Shown here: positions 55,949-64,000 of the stretch, piece by piece
Layout of the letters: every line of letters starts with the position of its first letter
Position numbering within the stretch: position 1 is the first letter of the stretch
Source of the DNA: Rariloculus sp963665575
Lineage (GTDB): Bacteria; Pseudomonadota; Gammaproteobacteria; Steroidobacterales; Rariloculaceae
Assembly: GCA_963665575.2 (NCBI GenBank)
Contig: CAXXDW010000003.1
Span: 248,001 to 312,000, forward strand
Direction of reading: 5' to 3'
Length of the DNA stretch: 64,000 nt
Notes under the pieces: model-generated
What the model saw: the letters and a program-made list of their open reading frames with translations, nothing else
Databases searched by the model: none
Told to the model about the DNA's origin: nothing
Made by a program: the position numbers and the translations under genes

Positions 55949-56159
55949 GATGCTGGTTCCTTCAGGGTGCGCGACGAGGACGAGACTGTACCATCAGCGG
56001 CAGCAGATTGAAGAGTTCGGCAGCCGATCAACGATTCGTCGGGAGCGACTCCTGAGAGTGGCGACATCAAAAAGGAGAGTGATCCTTGAAGTCGCATTGC
56101 TCAACGTGGCAGCGTCGGCATTCGCCGGCGGCGAAGAAGGTGAGAGTCCGAGGTCACGG

Positions 56160-56236
56160 TGGCGCCCCGGGCAGGATTCGAACCTGCGACCCCTCGCTTA
56201 GGAGGCGAGTGCTCTATCCGGCTGAGCTACCGGGGC
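56160..56236 (-). tRNA. tRNA-Arg (anticodon CCT)
   Basis: The minus strand gives acceptor GCCCCGG/CCGGGGC with discriminator G and encoded CCA, D-stem GCTC/GAGC, anticodon stem CTCGC/GCGAG with loop CTCCTAA (anticodon CCT, reading AGG) and T-stem GCAGG/CCTGC with loop TTCGAAT. Confidence 0.96.
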
Positions 56237-56389
56237 GATGCGGCAAAGCGGAATGTAGCTTACCAGCACGGCGCCCGATTGCGCGCCTGATCATGCGGGC
56301 GCTCACGCGAAGAACTCGCAACGGCAATGAAGTGTCGCCCGTCGTGGCCCGCCCGATCGTGCGGGCTCCCGCCGAACGCCGGCATCCGC

Positions 56390-58132
56390 CTAGTGGTCTA
56401 GCGTGATCCCCAGCGCCGGATTGATCCCGTTATGGAACCCGCCCTGGTCGCGGACAACCGCGGGCACGCCGTTCTCGTCGTAGTGGACCCAGATCAGGCC
56501 GTGCGCGTCGCCGTTCATCGGCATGTCGATGCGGTGCGTGAGTTCGCGCGTCTCGACGTCGTAGACGTAGATGCGCCCTTCGCCGTTGCTCGTCGCCCAC
56601 ATCTCCCTGCCGTTCGGGGACAGCAGCACGTGGTCGACCTTGTAGGCGCCGTAGAGCGTCTCGATCGCGTGGCCGGCTTCGGTATCCATGATCGTGATCG
56701 TGCGCCCGAGGTGGTGGGCCGCCTCGCCCTTGTCGGCCACCCAGAGTTCCGTCTCGTCGGCCGTAAGGCTCGCGCCGTAGGGCCCGATGCCGGTGCCGTT
56801 CGTCCACTCGACCGCGCCCGTCTCGAGGTTGATCTTCGATGCGACGGACGAGCTTGCGATCACGTAGATGTTTTCCTTTGCGGAGTCGATCACCGCCCAG
56901 TTCGGCCGGTAGCCCGGGATCGGGTATTCGCGGACGACTTCCCAGGTGTCCGGATCGATCTTCGCGATCCAGAATGGCCGCATCGCCACGAGCTTGCCCT
57001 GGTAGACGTTGATCATGCCGAGCATGCCGGTCGCGCGGCCCGGAGCGTAACCGCCCGGCTCCATGAGTGCGTAAATGTACTCGTAGTCCTTGTCCGACCA
57101 GACCGTGTAGACCATCCCCCCCATGTCGACGTCCCGGACTCCGCCGACGATCTCGTCGGTCTCGGTGTCATAGAGCATCAGCGCGAGGCCGTCGGCGTCG
57201 CGCGCGAACATGTCGAGCAACATGTAATTGCGGAAAACCTGCGCATGGTGCAGCCGGCCGCCGATCGCGATCTGCTTGATCGGTTGCAGCGTCAGCGCAT
57301 CGACCTTGAGCAGCGTCGCCGAACCGCCGACCGTCTCGAACTGGTCCGCGTCTCCGCCCGGACGCGCGCCGATGATGTAGGCGTACCTTCCATCCGGCGA
57401 CATCGCCGACGTGTGCACCGTCGCTCGCAGCGACTCCGGCAGCGCATAGCTTGCGATGACTTCCTTGGTCCGGGCGTCGCCGACGACGACCTGGTTGCGC
57501 GTCGGCAGTTCGAAGCCATCGAAAAGGACCGCCGGCACGCTGTTCGTGCCGGTGTTCTCGTAGAAATAGGTCTTGCCGGGCTCGGGCGTGAACTTCCGTT
57601 CGCCCGGATCGAATTCCGCGATGAGCTCAGTATCGTAGTGGCTGAGCACGCTGCCTTCCTTCGCCCTGCGCTCCCAGCCCGTGATCACGGAACCGAAGGA
57701 TTCGATCGCCTCGACCGCAAGGTCGCGCTCGGTCCGCGCGAATTCGATATCGGCGGGACGGGACGCCTTGTACGCCGCGAAATCGGTACGGTACCGCTCG
57801 GCGAGTTCGGCGCTTACGGGCAGGTCCGCAAGCGTGCGGATGTGCATCGAGATCGCCACGAGATCCTCGTCGCTCGGATCGAGTTCGGCGACGATGACGC
57901 CCATGACCGGGTTGCTTTCGAGTTGATCGTAGATGTCCATCGGAGTCGGCCCGAACAGCAGGCTTGGACCGACCAGACCCTCGCCCGTCTCCTGGTGACA
58001 GACCCAGCAGCCGATCCGGTTGTTGAAGAGCGCTTCGCCGCGCGCCAGCATCTCGTCGACGGACTGTTGACCCGGGGCCGGCGCGCTCAGAAAAAGGACG
58101 GATATCGGCAGAATCAGGTGCAAGGTTCTCAT
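56390..58132 (-). CDS. Cytochrome c fused to a cytochrome d1-like beta-propeller
   Basis: A 580-residue periplasmic protein. The signal peptide (ISVLFLSAPAPG) is followed by a cytochrome c domain with heme site CWVCH (Cys42, Cys45, His46), a helical linker, and from about residue 200 an eight-bladed propeller of the cytochrome d1 type (ATVHTSAMSPDGRYAYIIGA, GIGPYGASLTADETELWVADKGEAAHHLGRT, VDHVLLSPNGREMWATSNGEG). Layout and length equal NirS, but no nir or nor gene is near and heme-d1 synthesis genes are absent from the window. It could be a NirN/NirF-like or non-d1 propeller oxidoreductase. Confidence 0.75.
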   Translation of the reverse strand: MRTLHLILPISVLFLSAPAPGQQSVDEMLARGEALFNNRIGCWVCHQETGEGLVGPSLLFGPTPMDIYDQLESNPVMGVIVAELDPSDEDLVAISMHIRTLADLPVSAELAERYRTDFAAYKASRPADIEFARTERDLAVEAIESFGSVITGWERRAKEGSVLSHYDTELIAEFDPGERKFTPEPGKTYFYENTGTNSVPAVLFDGFELPTRNQVVVGDARTKEVIASYALPESLRATVHTSAMSPDGRYAYIIGARPGGDADQFETVGGSATLLKVDALTLQPIKQIAIGGRLHHAQVFRNYMLLDMFARDADGLALMLYDTETDEIVGGVRDVDMGGMVYTVWSDKDYEYIYALMEPGGYAPGRATGMLGMINVYQGKLVAMRPFWIAKIDPDTWEVVREYPIPGYRPNWAVIDSAKENIYVIASSSVASKINLETGAVEWTNGTGIGPYGASLTADETELWVADKGEAAHHLGRTITIMDTEAGHAIETLYGAYKVDHVLLSPNGREMWATSNGEGRIYVYDVETRELTHRIDMPMNGDAHGLIWVHYDENGVPAVVRDQGGFHNGINPALGITLDH

Positions 58133-58177
58133 CTGGTTCGGCCTTCCTCCGGGTTCGGGGCTCAGTGGCGCAGGTTC

Positions 58178-59173
58178 CTAGGTCACGGTCCAGGTATTGG
58201 TGTTGCGCAACGCGTCGGCCACTGTGCCTGTCCGCTTGAACCTCGTCGGGTGGTTGTCGTAGAACGCCGACTCGAACGTCTCGTCCTCGACCCGGTAGAC
58301 CACGCCGAGCGCGACAGGCATCGCCGGCGCCTCCATGGCCAGCAGCAGTTGCGCGAGCGTCGCGTTCGTCTCGTCGTGCACGAGCACTTCGTCGGCGCGT
58401 TCATTGGCATCGATGACCTCGAGCGCCATCGTCGCCGTGTCGAATCGCAGCCCCTTGGAGTTGCCCGCACCGAACACGAGCGGTTCGCCGTGACGGACGT
58501 GGACCTGACGCTCGGCAGCGTGCTCCCTGCCCGCGAACGAATCGAACACGTCCTCGTTGTAGACGATGCAGTTCTGGAAGATCTCGACGAAGGCCCCGCC
58601 TTCATAGCGATGCGCCGCGTCGAGCACGCCAGCGAGACCGTTCCTGTCCACGTCGATCGCCCGTGCGATGAACCGGGCACCGGAGCCCAGTGCATACAGT
58701 CCCGGCGAGACCGGCGCGTCGAAGGAGCCGCCCGGACTCGACGGCGACTTCGTGCCGATTCTCGAGGTCGGCGAGTACTGACCTTTCGTCAAACCGTAGA
58801 TTTCATTGTTGAAGAGCAGAATCTTGAGCGAGATGTTGCGCCTTAGCGCATGCAGCAGGTGGTTGGCGCCGATCGACAGCCCGTCCCCGTCACCCGTGAC
58901 GACCCAGATGTCGAGTTCCGGGTTGGCGAGCTTCAAGCCCGTCGCCACGGCCGGCGCACGGCCGTGGATGGTGTGGAAACCGTAGGTCTCAACGTAGTAG
59001 GGAAAGCGTGACGAACAACCGATACCGGAGATGAACACCGTCTTCTCGCGTTCAGCACCGACATCCGCGAGGAAGCGCGTCATGGTCTTGAGGATCGCGT
59101 AGTCCCCGCAGCCGGGGCACCACCGGACTTCCTGAGAGGTGGTGTAGTCGCGGGCCGTCAGTTGTGCGCTCAT
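58178..59173 (-). CDS. korB: 2-oxoacid:ferredoxin oxidoreductase, beta subunit
   Basis: A 331-residue ThDP- and [4Fe-4S]-binding subunit. Cluster cysteines lie in VRWCPGCGDYAIL and SGIGCSSRFPYY, and the ThDP motif is GDGDGLSIGANH followed by FNNEIYGLTKGQ. Length and the IHGRAPAVATGLKLANP stretch match KorB, the 2-oxoglutarate:ferredoxin type. Its ATG overlaps the korA stop as ATGA. Confidence 0.9.
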   Translation of the reverse strand: MSAQLTARDYTTSQEVRWCPGCGDYAILKTMTRFLADVGAEREKTVFISGIGCSSRFPYYVETYGFHTIHGRAPAVATGLKLANPELDIWVVTGDGDGLSIGANHLLHALRRNISLKILLFNNEIYGLTKGQYSPTSRIGTKSPSSPGGSFDAPVSPGLYALGSGARFIARAIDVDRNGLAGVLDAAHRYEGGAFVEIFQNCIVYNEDVFDSFAGREHAAERQVHVRHGEPLVFGAGNSKGLRFDTATMALEVIDANERADEVLVHDETNATLAQLLLAMEAPAMPVALGVVYRVEDETFESAFYDNHPTRFKRTGTVADALRNTNTWTVT

Positions 59174-61077
59174 CCTGGTTCTCCCGGCACTATGCGAGGG
59201 CGCGATTCCTCACCCGTCACATCGGCGAGCTGGGCGAGTACGAAATCGACGACTTCCTGAATCAGAAACGGTTGCCCGGTGACCTTGTTGAACGGCACGA
59301 CTTGCACGCCGAGCTTGTCGCGAAGCAGCGTCGAAAGCTGGCCCATGTTCATCTCCGGCACGACGATGCGCTCGAACCGCCCAAGCAGGTCGCCGAGATT
59401 GCGGGGAAACGGATTGATGTGGCGGATGTGAATGTGGCTCACGCGGTCGTTGAGCCGCGCGACCCGCCGCACGGCCTGATACAGCGCCCCGTAGGTCGAA
59501 CCCCAGCCCACCACGGCCACGGCGCCTTCCGCAGGCCCGACCGCGACGTCCTGATCGGGGATGAAGTTTGCGACCGACAGCACCTTGTCCGCGCGAAGCT
59601 GCGACATCGCCTGGTGATTGTCGGCTTCGTAGGAAATGTGGCCCGTCTGAATGTCCTTTTCAAGCCCGCCGATACGATGCATGAGTTCGGGTGTGCCCGG
59701 CGAAACCCAGGGGCGGCCAAACGTCTTCGGATCACGCTCGAACACCGCGGTCTGCACGTCGTCGGCAGGCTTGCTCGCGAGCTTGTTCACCTCGATCGGC
59801 TCGTAGACACTCATATCCGGAATCAGCCAGGGTTCCGCGGCATTTGCGAGATAGCCGTCGGTCAGAACGAAAACGGGCGTCATGTGGCGCAGCGCGATCC
59901 GCGCCGCCTCGATCGCGACGTCGAAGCAGTCGCTCGGCGAACGCGCGGCGACGACCGGCAGCGGGGCATCGGCGTTGCGGCCGTAGACGGCCTGGTAGAG
60001 GTCCGACTGCTCGGTCTTCGTGGGCAAGCCCGTCGAGGGCCCGCCGCGTTGCGAATCGATGATCAGAAGCGGCAACTCGGTGTTGATTGCGAGCCCGATG
60101 GCTTCGGTCTTGAGCGCGATGCCGGGCCCCGAACTCGAGGTCACCCCGATCGCACCGCCGAAGGAGGCGCCGATGGCCGCGCAGACCGCAGCGATTTCAT
60201 CCTCCGCCTGGAATACGCCGACGCCGAGCTTGCCGAGCCGCGCAAGCTGGTGCAGCAACGGTGAGGCCGGCGTGATCGGATAAGAGCAGAACACGATCGG
60301 CCTGTCGGCGAGTTCGCCAGCCGCAGCAAGCCCGAGCGCGAGCGCTTCGCCGCCGCGAACGCCACGGTATTCGCCCGGCTCGAACCTGGCCTTATGCACG
60401 TCCAACTGCGGCACGGCCGCGGCAAGCGCCGCCGTCTCGCCGTAGGCGTTGCCCGCGCGCAGTGCCGCAAGGTTCGCCTCGCGTACCAATTCCTTCCTTG
60501 CGAACTTCGTGTTGATCCACTGTTCGATCGCTGCGAGACTGAGCCCGAACATCCACTGAACCAGACCGAGCGCCCAGAAATTCTTGCACCGCCCGGCATC
60601 GCTCTTGGAAAGGCCGAACGGCTTGACCGTCTCGAGCGTCAACCGCGTGATATCGACCTCGATGAGCTGATAGCCGTCGAGCGAGCCGTCGCTGCGCGGG
60701 TCCTCGTCATAGCCGGCCTTCGACAGCCCCCGTTTCGTGAAGCTCGTCGTATTGACGATGATGGCTGCGCCGTCGGCGATCAGCGGCAGGCTGACCTTGA
60801 GCGCTGCGGGATTGAATGCGACGAGCATCTGTGGCTTGTCACCCGCCGTGGTGATCGGGCCCGCGCCGAGGTTGATCTGGTAGGCCGAGACGCCGAAGGT
60901 CGTGCCGGCCGGAGCGCGAATCTCCGCAGGATAGTCGGGAAAGGTCGCAAAATCGCTGCCTGCAAGGGCAGTCGCGGATACGAACTGCGTACCCATGAGT
61001 TGGACGCCATCGCCGGAGTCGCCCGCGAATCGGACGACGACTGACGGTTCATGGAGTTCCTGATGCTGCGCGCTCAT
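59170..61077 (-). CDS. korA: 2-oxoacid:ferredoxin oxidoreductase, fused gamma-alpha subunit
   Basis: A 635-residue subunit: an N-terminal gamma domain (VVRFAGDSGDGVQLMG, residues about 10-200) fused to the alpha domain (FCSYPITPASPLLH, FQAEDEIAAVCAAIGASFGGAIGVTSSSGPGI, QRGGPSTGLPTKTEQSDL). It converts 2-oxoglutarate and CoA to succinyl-CoA, reducing ferredoxin. The gamma-alpha fusion with a single beta is the form found in aerobic bacteria and actinobacteria. Confidence 0.9.
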   Translation of the reverse strand: MSAQHQELHEPSVVVRFAGDSGDGVQLMGTQFVSATALAGSDFATFPDYPAEIRAPAGTTFGVSAYQINLGAGPITTAGDKPQMLVAFNPAALKVSLPLIADGAAIIVNTTSFTKRGLSKAGYDEDPRSDGSLDGYQLIEVDITRLTLETVKPFGLSKSDAGRCKNFWALGLVQWMFGLSLAAIEQWINTKFARKELVREANLAALRAGNAYGETAALAAAVPQLDVHKARFEPGEYRGVRGGEALALGLAAAGELADRPIVFCSYPITPASPLLHQLARLGKLGVGVFQAEDEIAAVCAAIGASFGGAIGVTSSSGPGIALKTEAIGLAINTELPLLIIDSQRGGPSTGLPTKTEQSDLYQAVYGRNADAPLPVVAARSPSDCFDVAIEAARIALRHMTPVFVLTDGYLANAAEPWLIPDMSVYEPIEVNKLASKPADDVQTAVFERDPKTFGRPWVSPGTPELMHRIGGLEKDIQTGHISYEADNHQAMSQLRADKVLSVANFIPDQDVAVGPAEGAVAVVGWGSTYGALYQAVRRVARLNDRVSHIHIRHINPFPRNLGDLLGRFERIVVPEMNMGQLSTLLRDKLGVQVVPFNKVTGQPFLIQEVVDFVLAQLADVTGEESRPRIVPGEPG

Positions 61078-61354
61078 TACGCCAAATATGTGTGAAACCG
61101 GTGCAAGAGCGCATGATTCGTTCGTCTGCCCGCCACCACACGCCGGATTTCGCAGGCTCTGGAGGATACAGTGAAACGGGAGGTGCGCTCTGCGGTCAGT
61201 GCGGGCTGCCGCGACGCGACGACCCGCAGGGCTTGCCTGATTGAACTGCTGCTCGGTTCAAAACCACCTATGAATTGAGCAACGTTATATTATACGCGGC
61301 CTCACTCCGAGTCAGGTAACCCGTGTGCGCACGCCTGCGCACAGCAGCAGGACC
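61078..61354. other. Divergent region between korA and the ferredoxin gene
   Basis: A very AT-rich spot at 61281-61295 holds TATAAT on the minus strand (61289-61294) and overlapping TATATT/TATTAT on the plus strand, so it could serve korAB and the ferredoxin in opposite directions. No good -35 is seen for either. Confidence 0.4.
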
Positions 61355-61675
61355 ATGCCAACGATCACCTATATCCAATACGAAGGAACGCCCCTGTCGA
61401 TCGATGCCGAAATCGGCTCGACCGTCATGGAAACGGCGATAGACAACGGCATCGAGGGAATCGTGGCCGAGTGCGGCGGTGCCTGCTCGTGCGCAACCTG
61501 CCACGTCTACGTCGATGCACAGTGGCTGCAGCGATTGCCCGCTCCCGACGAGCACGAGGACGGCATGCTCGACTGTGTCTTCGAGCGGCAACCGAACAGC
61601 CGCCTGAGCTGCCAGATCGAGGTCACCGACGAGATCGACGGGCTGACGGTCAACGTGCCCGAGCACCAGGTCTAG
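61355..61675 (+). CDS. [2Fe-2S] ferredoxin (adrenodoxin/putidaredoxin type)
   Basis: A 106-residue ferredoxin with the vertebrate-type cluster motif ECGGACSCATCHVYV and a fourth Cys in SRLSCQIEV, i.e. C-x5-C-x2-C...C. It lacks the HscA/Isc context, so it may serve a P450, ring-hydroxylating oxygenase or another partner. The KOR next to it more often uses [4Fe-4S] ferredoxins. The ATG at 61355 is preferred to one ten codons upstream. Confidence 0.88.
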   Translation: MPTITYIQYEGTPLSIDAEIGSTVMETAIDNGIEGIVAECGGACSCATCHVYVDAQWLQRLPAPDEHEDGMLDCVFERQPNSRLSCQIEVTDEIDGLTVNVPEHQV

Positions 61676-61704
61676 GAGCCCGCGGCACCGTCGCTCGCGG
61701 GCTG

Positions 61705-63339
61705 TCAGATCTGTTTCCCGATCGGCAGCAGGTTTACCAGCAAACTGGCCAAACGCTGCCAGAATCCCCTGGCCGGCTGACGATTCAACGTTCTCGGGTT
61801 ACCGGTCCAGACCAGCTTACCGGCTTCGGTCATCGTGACGCGCCATGCGTTTCGCGGAGCGATATCGCGTTCGAGCAAGGCCGCCAGATCAGCGGCGAGC
61901 GGCTCGCTGTCGACGAACATGCCGATTTCGGTATTCAGACGCATCGAGCGCGGGTCGATGTTCGGTGAGCCGACGAAACTCCATCTGCGATCGACCACGG
62001 CCGCCTTGCTGTGAAAACCGACCCGTTCCGGATCCGTCGGCGGCGTTGCGTAGTACCGCACGTTGTCTGCCTCGGCGTTGGCTTCGTACAGTTCCACACC
62101 CGCATCGAGCAGCCTCCTCCTCCACCGTTTGTAGCCCGTGTGCGCGACGGTGTGATTGTTCGACGCCAGGGAGTTCGTCAATAGCGCAACGCGAACGCCG
62201 CGCGCGACAAGATCGCCGAGCAACTCCACGAACTCCGGTTCCGGCACGAAATAGGCAGTTGCGAGAATGACCTCTTCGCGTGCCGACGCGACGAAATCGA
62301 CGAAGGGAGCGTAGATGTCTGCCGGCAAAGCGTCGTCGATCGCAGGAGAGTCGAAAGCGAGTCTGCCGATCCCCTGCGCGAACGTCTGCGAAAGCTCTTC
62401 GAAGTAGTTTCTCCAGTCCGCCGGTTCAAACGATATGTCGCCAAACCGTTCCCGCACCTCAATGTACTCGCGCTCGAAGTCCTCGACATGGTCCGCGAGC
62501 AGCTCGCGCCGGTTGCGCCGCGACGCGAGGTCCGCGATCGGATAGCTGCGTGCAGCGCCCCAGTATTCCCGAAAGCTTCGAACCACGTCGGCGACGATCG
62601 GCCCGGTCGCCATGATGTCCAGATCGTTCTGTACGAACCTGTCATAGCGCCCGAAGTACCTGTCGCCGATGTTTCGACCGCCGATGATCGCGAATCGCCC
62701 GTCGGCAAGCACGGTCTTCAGGTGCATCCGGTGGTTGAGTCTGTCGCCCTGAAACACGAACTCGACCACGCGGCCGGCGCGCGAACGGGACTTCCACGGG
62801 TTGAACGCGCGCACTTCGATGAGCGGATGACTGTCGAGCGCCGCATACTCGTCATCCTTTCCGGCAACCGTGAGGTCGTCGATCAACAGGCGCACGCGCA
62901 CGCCACGGTCGGCCGCATGGATCAGTCGACGGAACAACAGGCGCCCTGAGGCGTCCGGCTCCCATATGAAGTACTGAATATCGAGAGTGGACACGGCCTC
63001 GTCGATCAGTGCGAGCCTGGACGACAACGCCGAGTCCGCCGCGTCGACGAGCCAGTACGCGGACTGCCGCGACCCGAGTTCCGCCTCGATCCGATCGCCG
63101 AATTCCTGCAGGACGCCATGTGCGGCCGGCGCCATGGCATGGCGCGACTCGGCCGCAGGCTCCAGCGGCGCCAACGCGCAGCCGGCAAGCAGTACCACCG
63201 CAAGCATGGCGCTCGCGGCACAAGCGCGCCCGATCAGACGCGCGTAGCGCACGCGCGAGACGTCATGAGCGGCGCTGTCCCTGCAAGCCGCTTGCAAATT
63301 TCCCGTTTCGACCTCGGGTAATGCGATTCCCTGATCCAT
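61705..63339 (-). CDS. Phospholipase D-family lipoprotein (cardiolipin-synthase-like)
   Basis: About 544 residues with two HKD motifs: HRMHLKTVLADGRFAIIGGRN and HSKAAVVDRRWSFVGSPNID. A lipobox (VVLLAGC) follows some 30 residues of polar lead. This is the layout of secreted PLD-like/ClsC-like phosphatidyltransferases. It probably acts on phospholipids in the periplasm. The ATG at 63339 is used, but the long lead ahead of the lipobox makes a GTG at 63252 (protein beginning MRYARLIG) also likely. Confidence 0.8.
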   Translation of the reverse strand: MDQGIALPEVETGNLQAACRDSAAHDVSRVRYARLIGRACAASAMLAVVLLAGCALAPLEPAAESRHAMAPAAHGVLQEFGDRIEAELGSRQSAYWLVDAADSALSSRLALIDEAVSTLDIQYFIWEPDASGRLLFRRLIHAADRGVRVRLLIDDLTVAGKDDEYAALDSHPLIEVRAFNPWKSRSRAGRVVEFVFQGDRLNHRMHLKTVLADGRFAIIGGRNIGDRYFGRYDRFVQNDLDIMATGPIVADVVRSFREYWGAARSYPIADLASRRNRRELLADHVEDFEREYIEVRERFGDISFEPADWRNYFEELSQTFAQGIGRLAFDSPAIDDALPADIYAPFVDFVASAREEVILATAYFVPEPEFVELLGDLVARGVRVALLTNSLASNNHTVAHTGYKRWRRRLLDAGVELYEANAEADNVRYYATPPTDPERVGFHSKAAVVDRRWSFVGSPNIDPRSMRLNTEIGMFVDSEPLAADLAALLERDIAPRNAWRVTMTEAGKLVWTGNPRTLNRQPARGFWQRLASLLVNLLPIGKQI

Positions 63340-63386
63340 CGACAATGCGCACCGTTCGATCCCTGAATGCGCCGCCGGCGCAGCGA

Positions 63387-63415
63387 CTGACAGCTCGTTT
63401 GTACGTGTCTATACT
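63387..63415 (+). promoter_or_regulatory. Sigma70 promoter of the aldehyde dehydrogenase gene
   Basis: CTGACA (63387-63392), exactly 17 bases, TATACT (63410-63415), about 85 bases before the ATG at 63500. One mismatch in each hexamer. Confidence 0.6.
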
Positions 63416-63499
63416 ACGCCAGCCTTCGGGCAATCGGGTTTTCGGCAACAGGCGGCCGCGGGTCGCCCGTACGCTTCTACATATATCCTTGGAGCAAGC

Positions 63500-64000
63500 A
63501 TGGCAACAGAGAATCGCAACCTTTACATCGGCGGCAAGTGGGTCGATGCGGCAGACCGCTCACGGTTTCCCGTCAGCAGTCCCGCAAGCGGCGAAGTCTG
63601 GGGCAGCGTTGCCGATGGCACGCGCGCGGACGCGCGAGACGCGATCGAGGCCGCGCAAGAAGCCTTTCCCGCCTGGTCGGGCATGTCGCATTCGCAGCGT
63701 GCAAGATTGATTCACAAGGTCGGCGACATCCTCGAAGCACGCAGCAAGGAACTGCAGGAAATCCTCACCGACGAAGGCGGATCGTGGATCGGCAAGGGCA
63801 TGTTCGAGACCAACTACAGCTCCGGCGTGTTTCGTGCGGCCGCCGCGGCAGCCTATCAGGTCAACGGCGAGATCCTGCCGTCGGAGTACGGCAAGGTCAG
63901 CCTCGTCGTTCGCGAGCCGCTCGGCGTCGTTTCGGTGATCTCGCCGTGGAACTTCCCGATGATCCTCTCCTCGCGCGGCTTCGCCCCGGCGCTTGCGGTC
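63500..64000 (+). CDS. Aldehyde dehydrogenase (3' end outside window)
   Basis: The first 167 residues of an NAD(P)-dependent aldehyde dehydrogenase: YIGGKWVDA, the N-terminal strand FPVSSPASGEVWGSVADG, and the conserved ISPWNFPM that contacts the nicotinamide cofactor. The catalytic Cys and Glu would lie beyond the window edge. GGAG is six bases before the ATG. The substrate class cannot be read; benzaldehyde/vanillin- and salicylaldehyde-type enzymes have similar starts. Confidence 0.9.
   Translation, partial: MATENRNLYIGGKWVDAADRSRFPVSSPASGEVWGSVADGTRADARDAIEAAQEAFPAWSGMSHSQRARLIHKVGDILEARSKELQEILTDEGGSWIGKGMFETNYSSGVFRAAAAAAYQVNGEILPSEYGKVSLVVREPLGVVSVISPWNFPMILSSRGFAPALAV

Noticed and set aside
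56432..58846. 804-codon plus-strand open frame
   Set aside because: It is antisense to the cytochrome c-d1-like gene and korB and has no protein-like motifs.

Overview
The window is high-GC and densely packed, with no phage, transposon, integron or CRISPR signature. Gene order points to a gammaproteobacterium: yebC-ruvC-ruvA-ruvB-ybgC-tolQ-tolR-tolA-tolB-pal-ybgF-queE-queC-tRNA-Lys is the syntenic block known from Pseudomonas and relatives, and a FabY-type ketoacyl synthase fits the same class. Many periplasmic proteins, Tat-exported enzymes, a TonB-dependent receptor and both aerobic (OGDH) and ferredoxin-linked (KOR) 2-oxoacid oxidation suggest a free-living aerobic heterotroph, probably from an uncultured lineage.

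Layout. 0-11 kb: accessory catabolic and secreted proteins. These include DUF6152 proteins and partners sharing a C-terminal beta-rich module, an FAD oxidoreductase, an IlvD/EDD dehydratase paired with a Tat-exported FAH-family hydrolase, a tannase-family esterase and a lipocalin-like protein. 11-21.6 kb: one long minus-strand operon of Bat type: MoxR, DUF58 (carrying an apparent one-base frameshift), a BatD/DUF4381-like lipoprotein, BatA, BatB, a very large Gln/Glu-rich coiled-coil protein, and a BatD-BatE fusion. 22-26 kb: an MIO-type aromatic ammonia-lyase/aminomutase resembling EncP, a fold-type-I transaminase resembling beta-phenylalanine aminotransferases, and an NmrA-like protein. Together they look like a beta-aryl-amino-acid pathway. 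26.5-36 kb: a Tat-exported alcohol dehydrogenase-like protein, an SMP-30 protein, an MBL-fold hydrolase, a CmcJ-like protein, a large TonB-dependent receptor and an O-methyltransferase.

36-46 kb: tRNA-Lys, queC/queE, the Tol-Pal envelope operon, ruvCAB and yebC. 46-52 kb: the 2-oxoglutarate dehydrogenase complex (lpdA, sucB, sucA). The lipoyl-domain part of sucB contains a striking AT-rich island. 52-64 kb: a cytochrome c, a methyltransferase, the FabY-like synthase, tRNA-Arg(CCT), a cytochrome c/d1-like propeller protein, KorA/KorB, a [2Fe-2S] ferredoxin, a phospholipase-D-family lipoprotein and the start of an aldehyde dehydrogenase.

The observations most worth following are: the EncP-like/beta-transaminase pair; the AT-rich island at the lipoylation site of sucB; the fused-versus-split DUF6152 modules; the Bat operon with its 915-residue coiled-coil protein and frameshifted DUF58 gene; and the isolated cytochrome c-d1-like protein. 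Calls rest on reading motifs and translations. No database search was possible.
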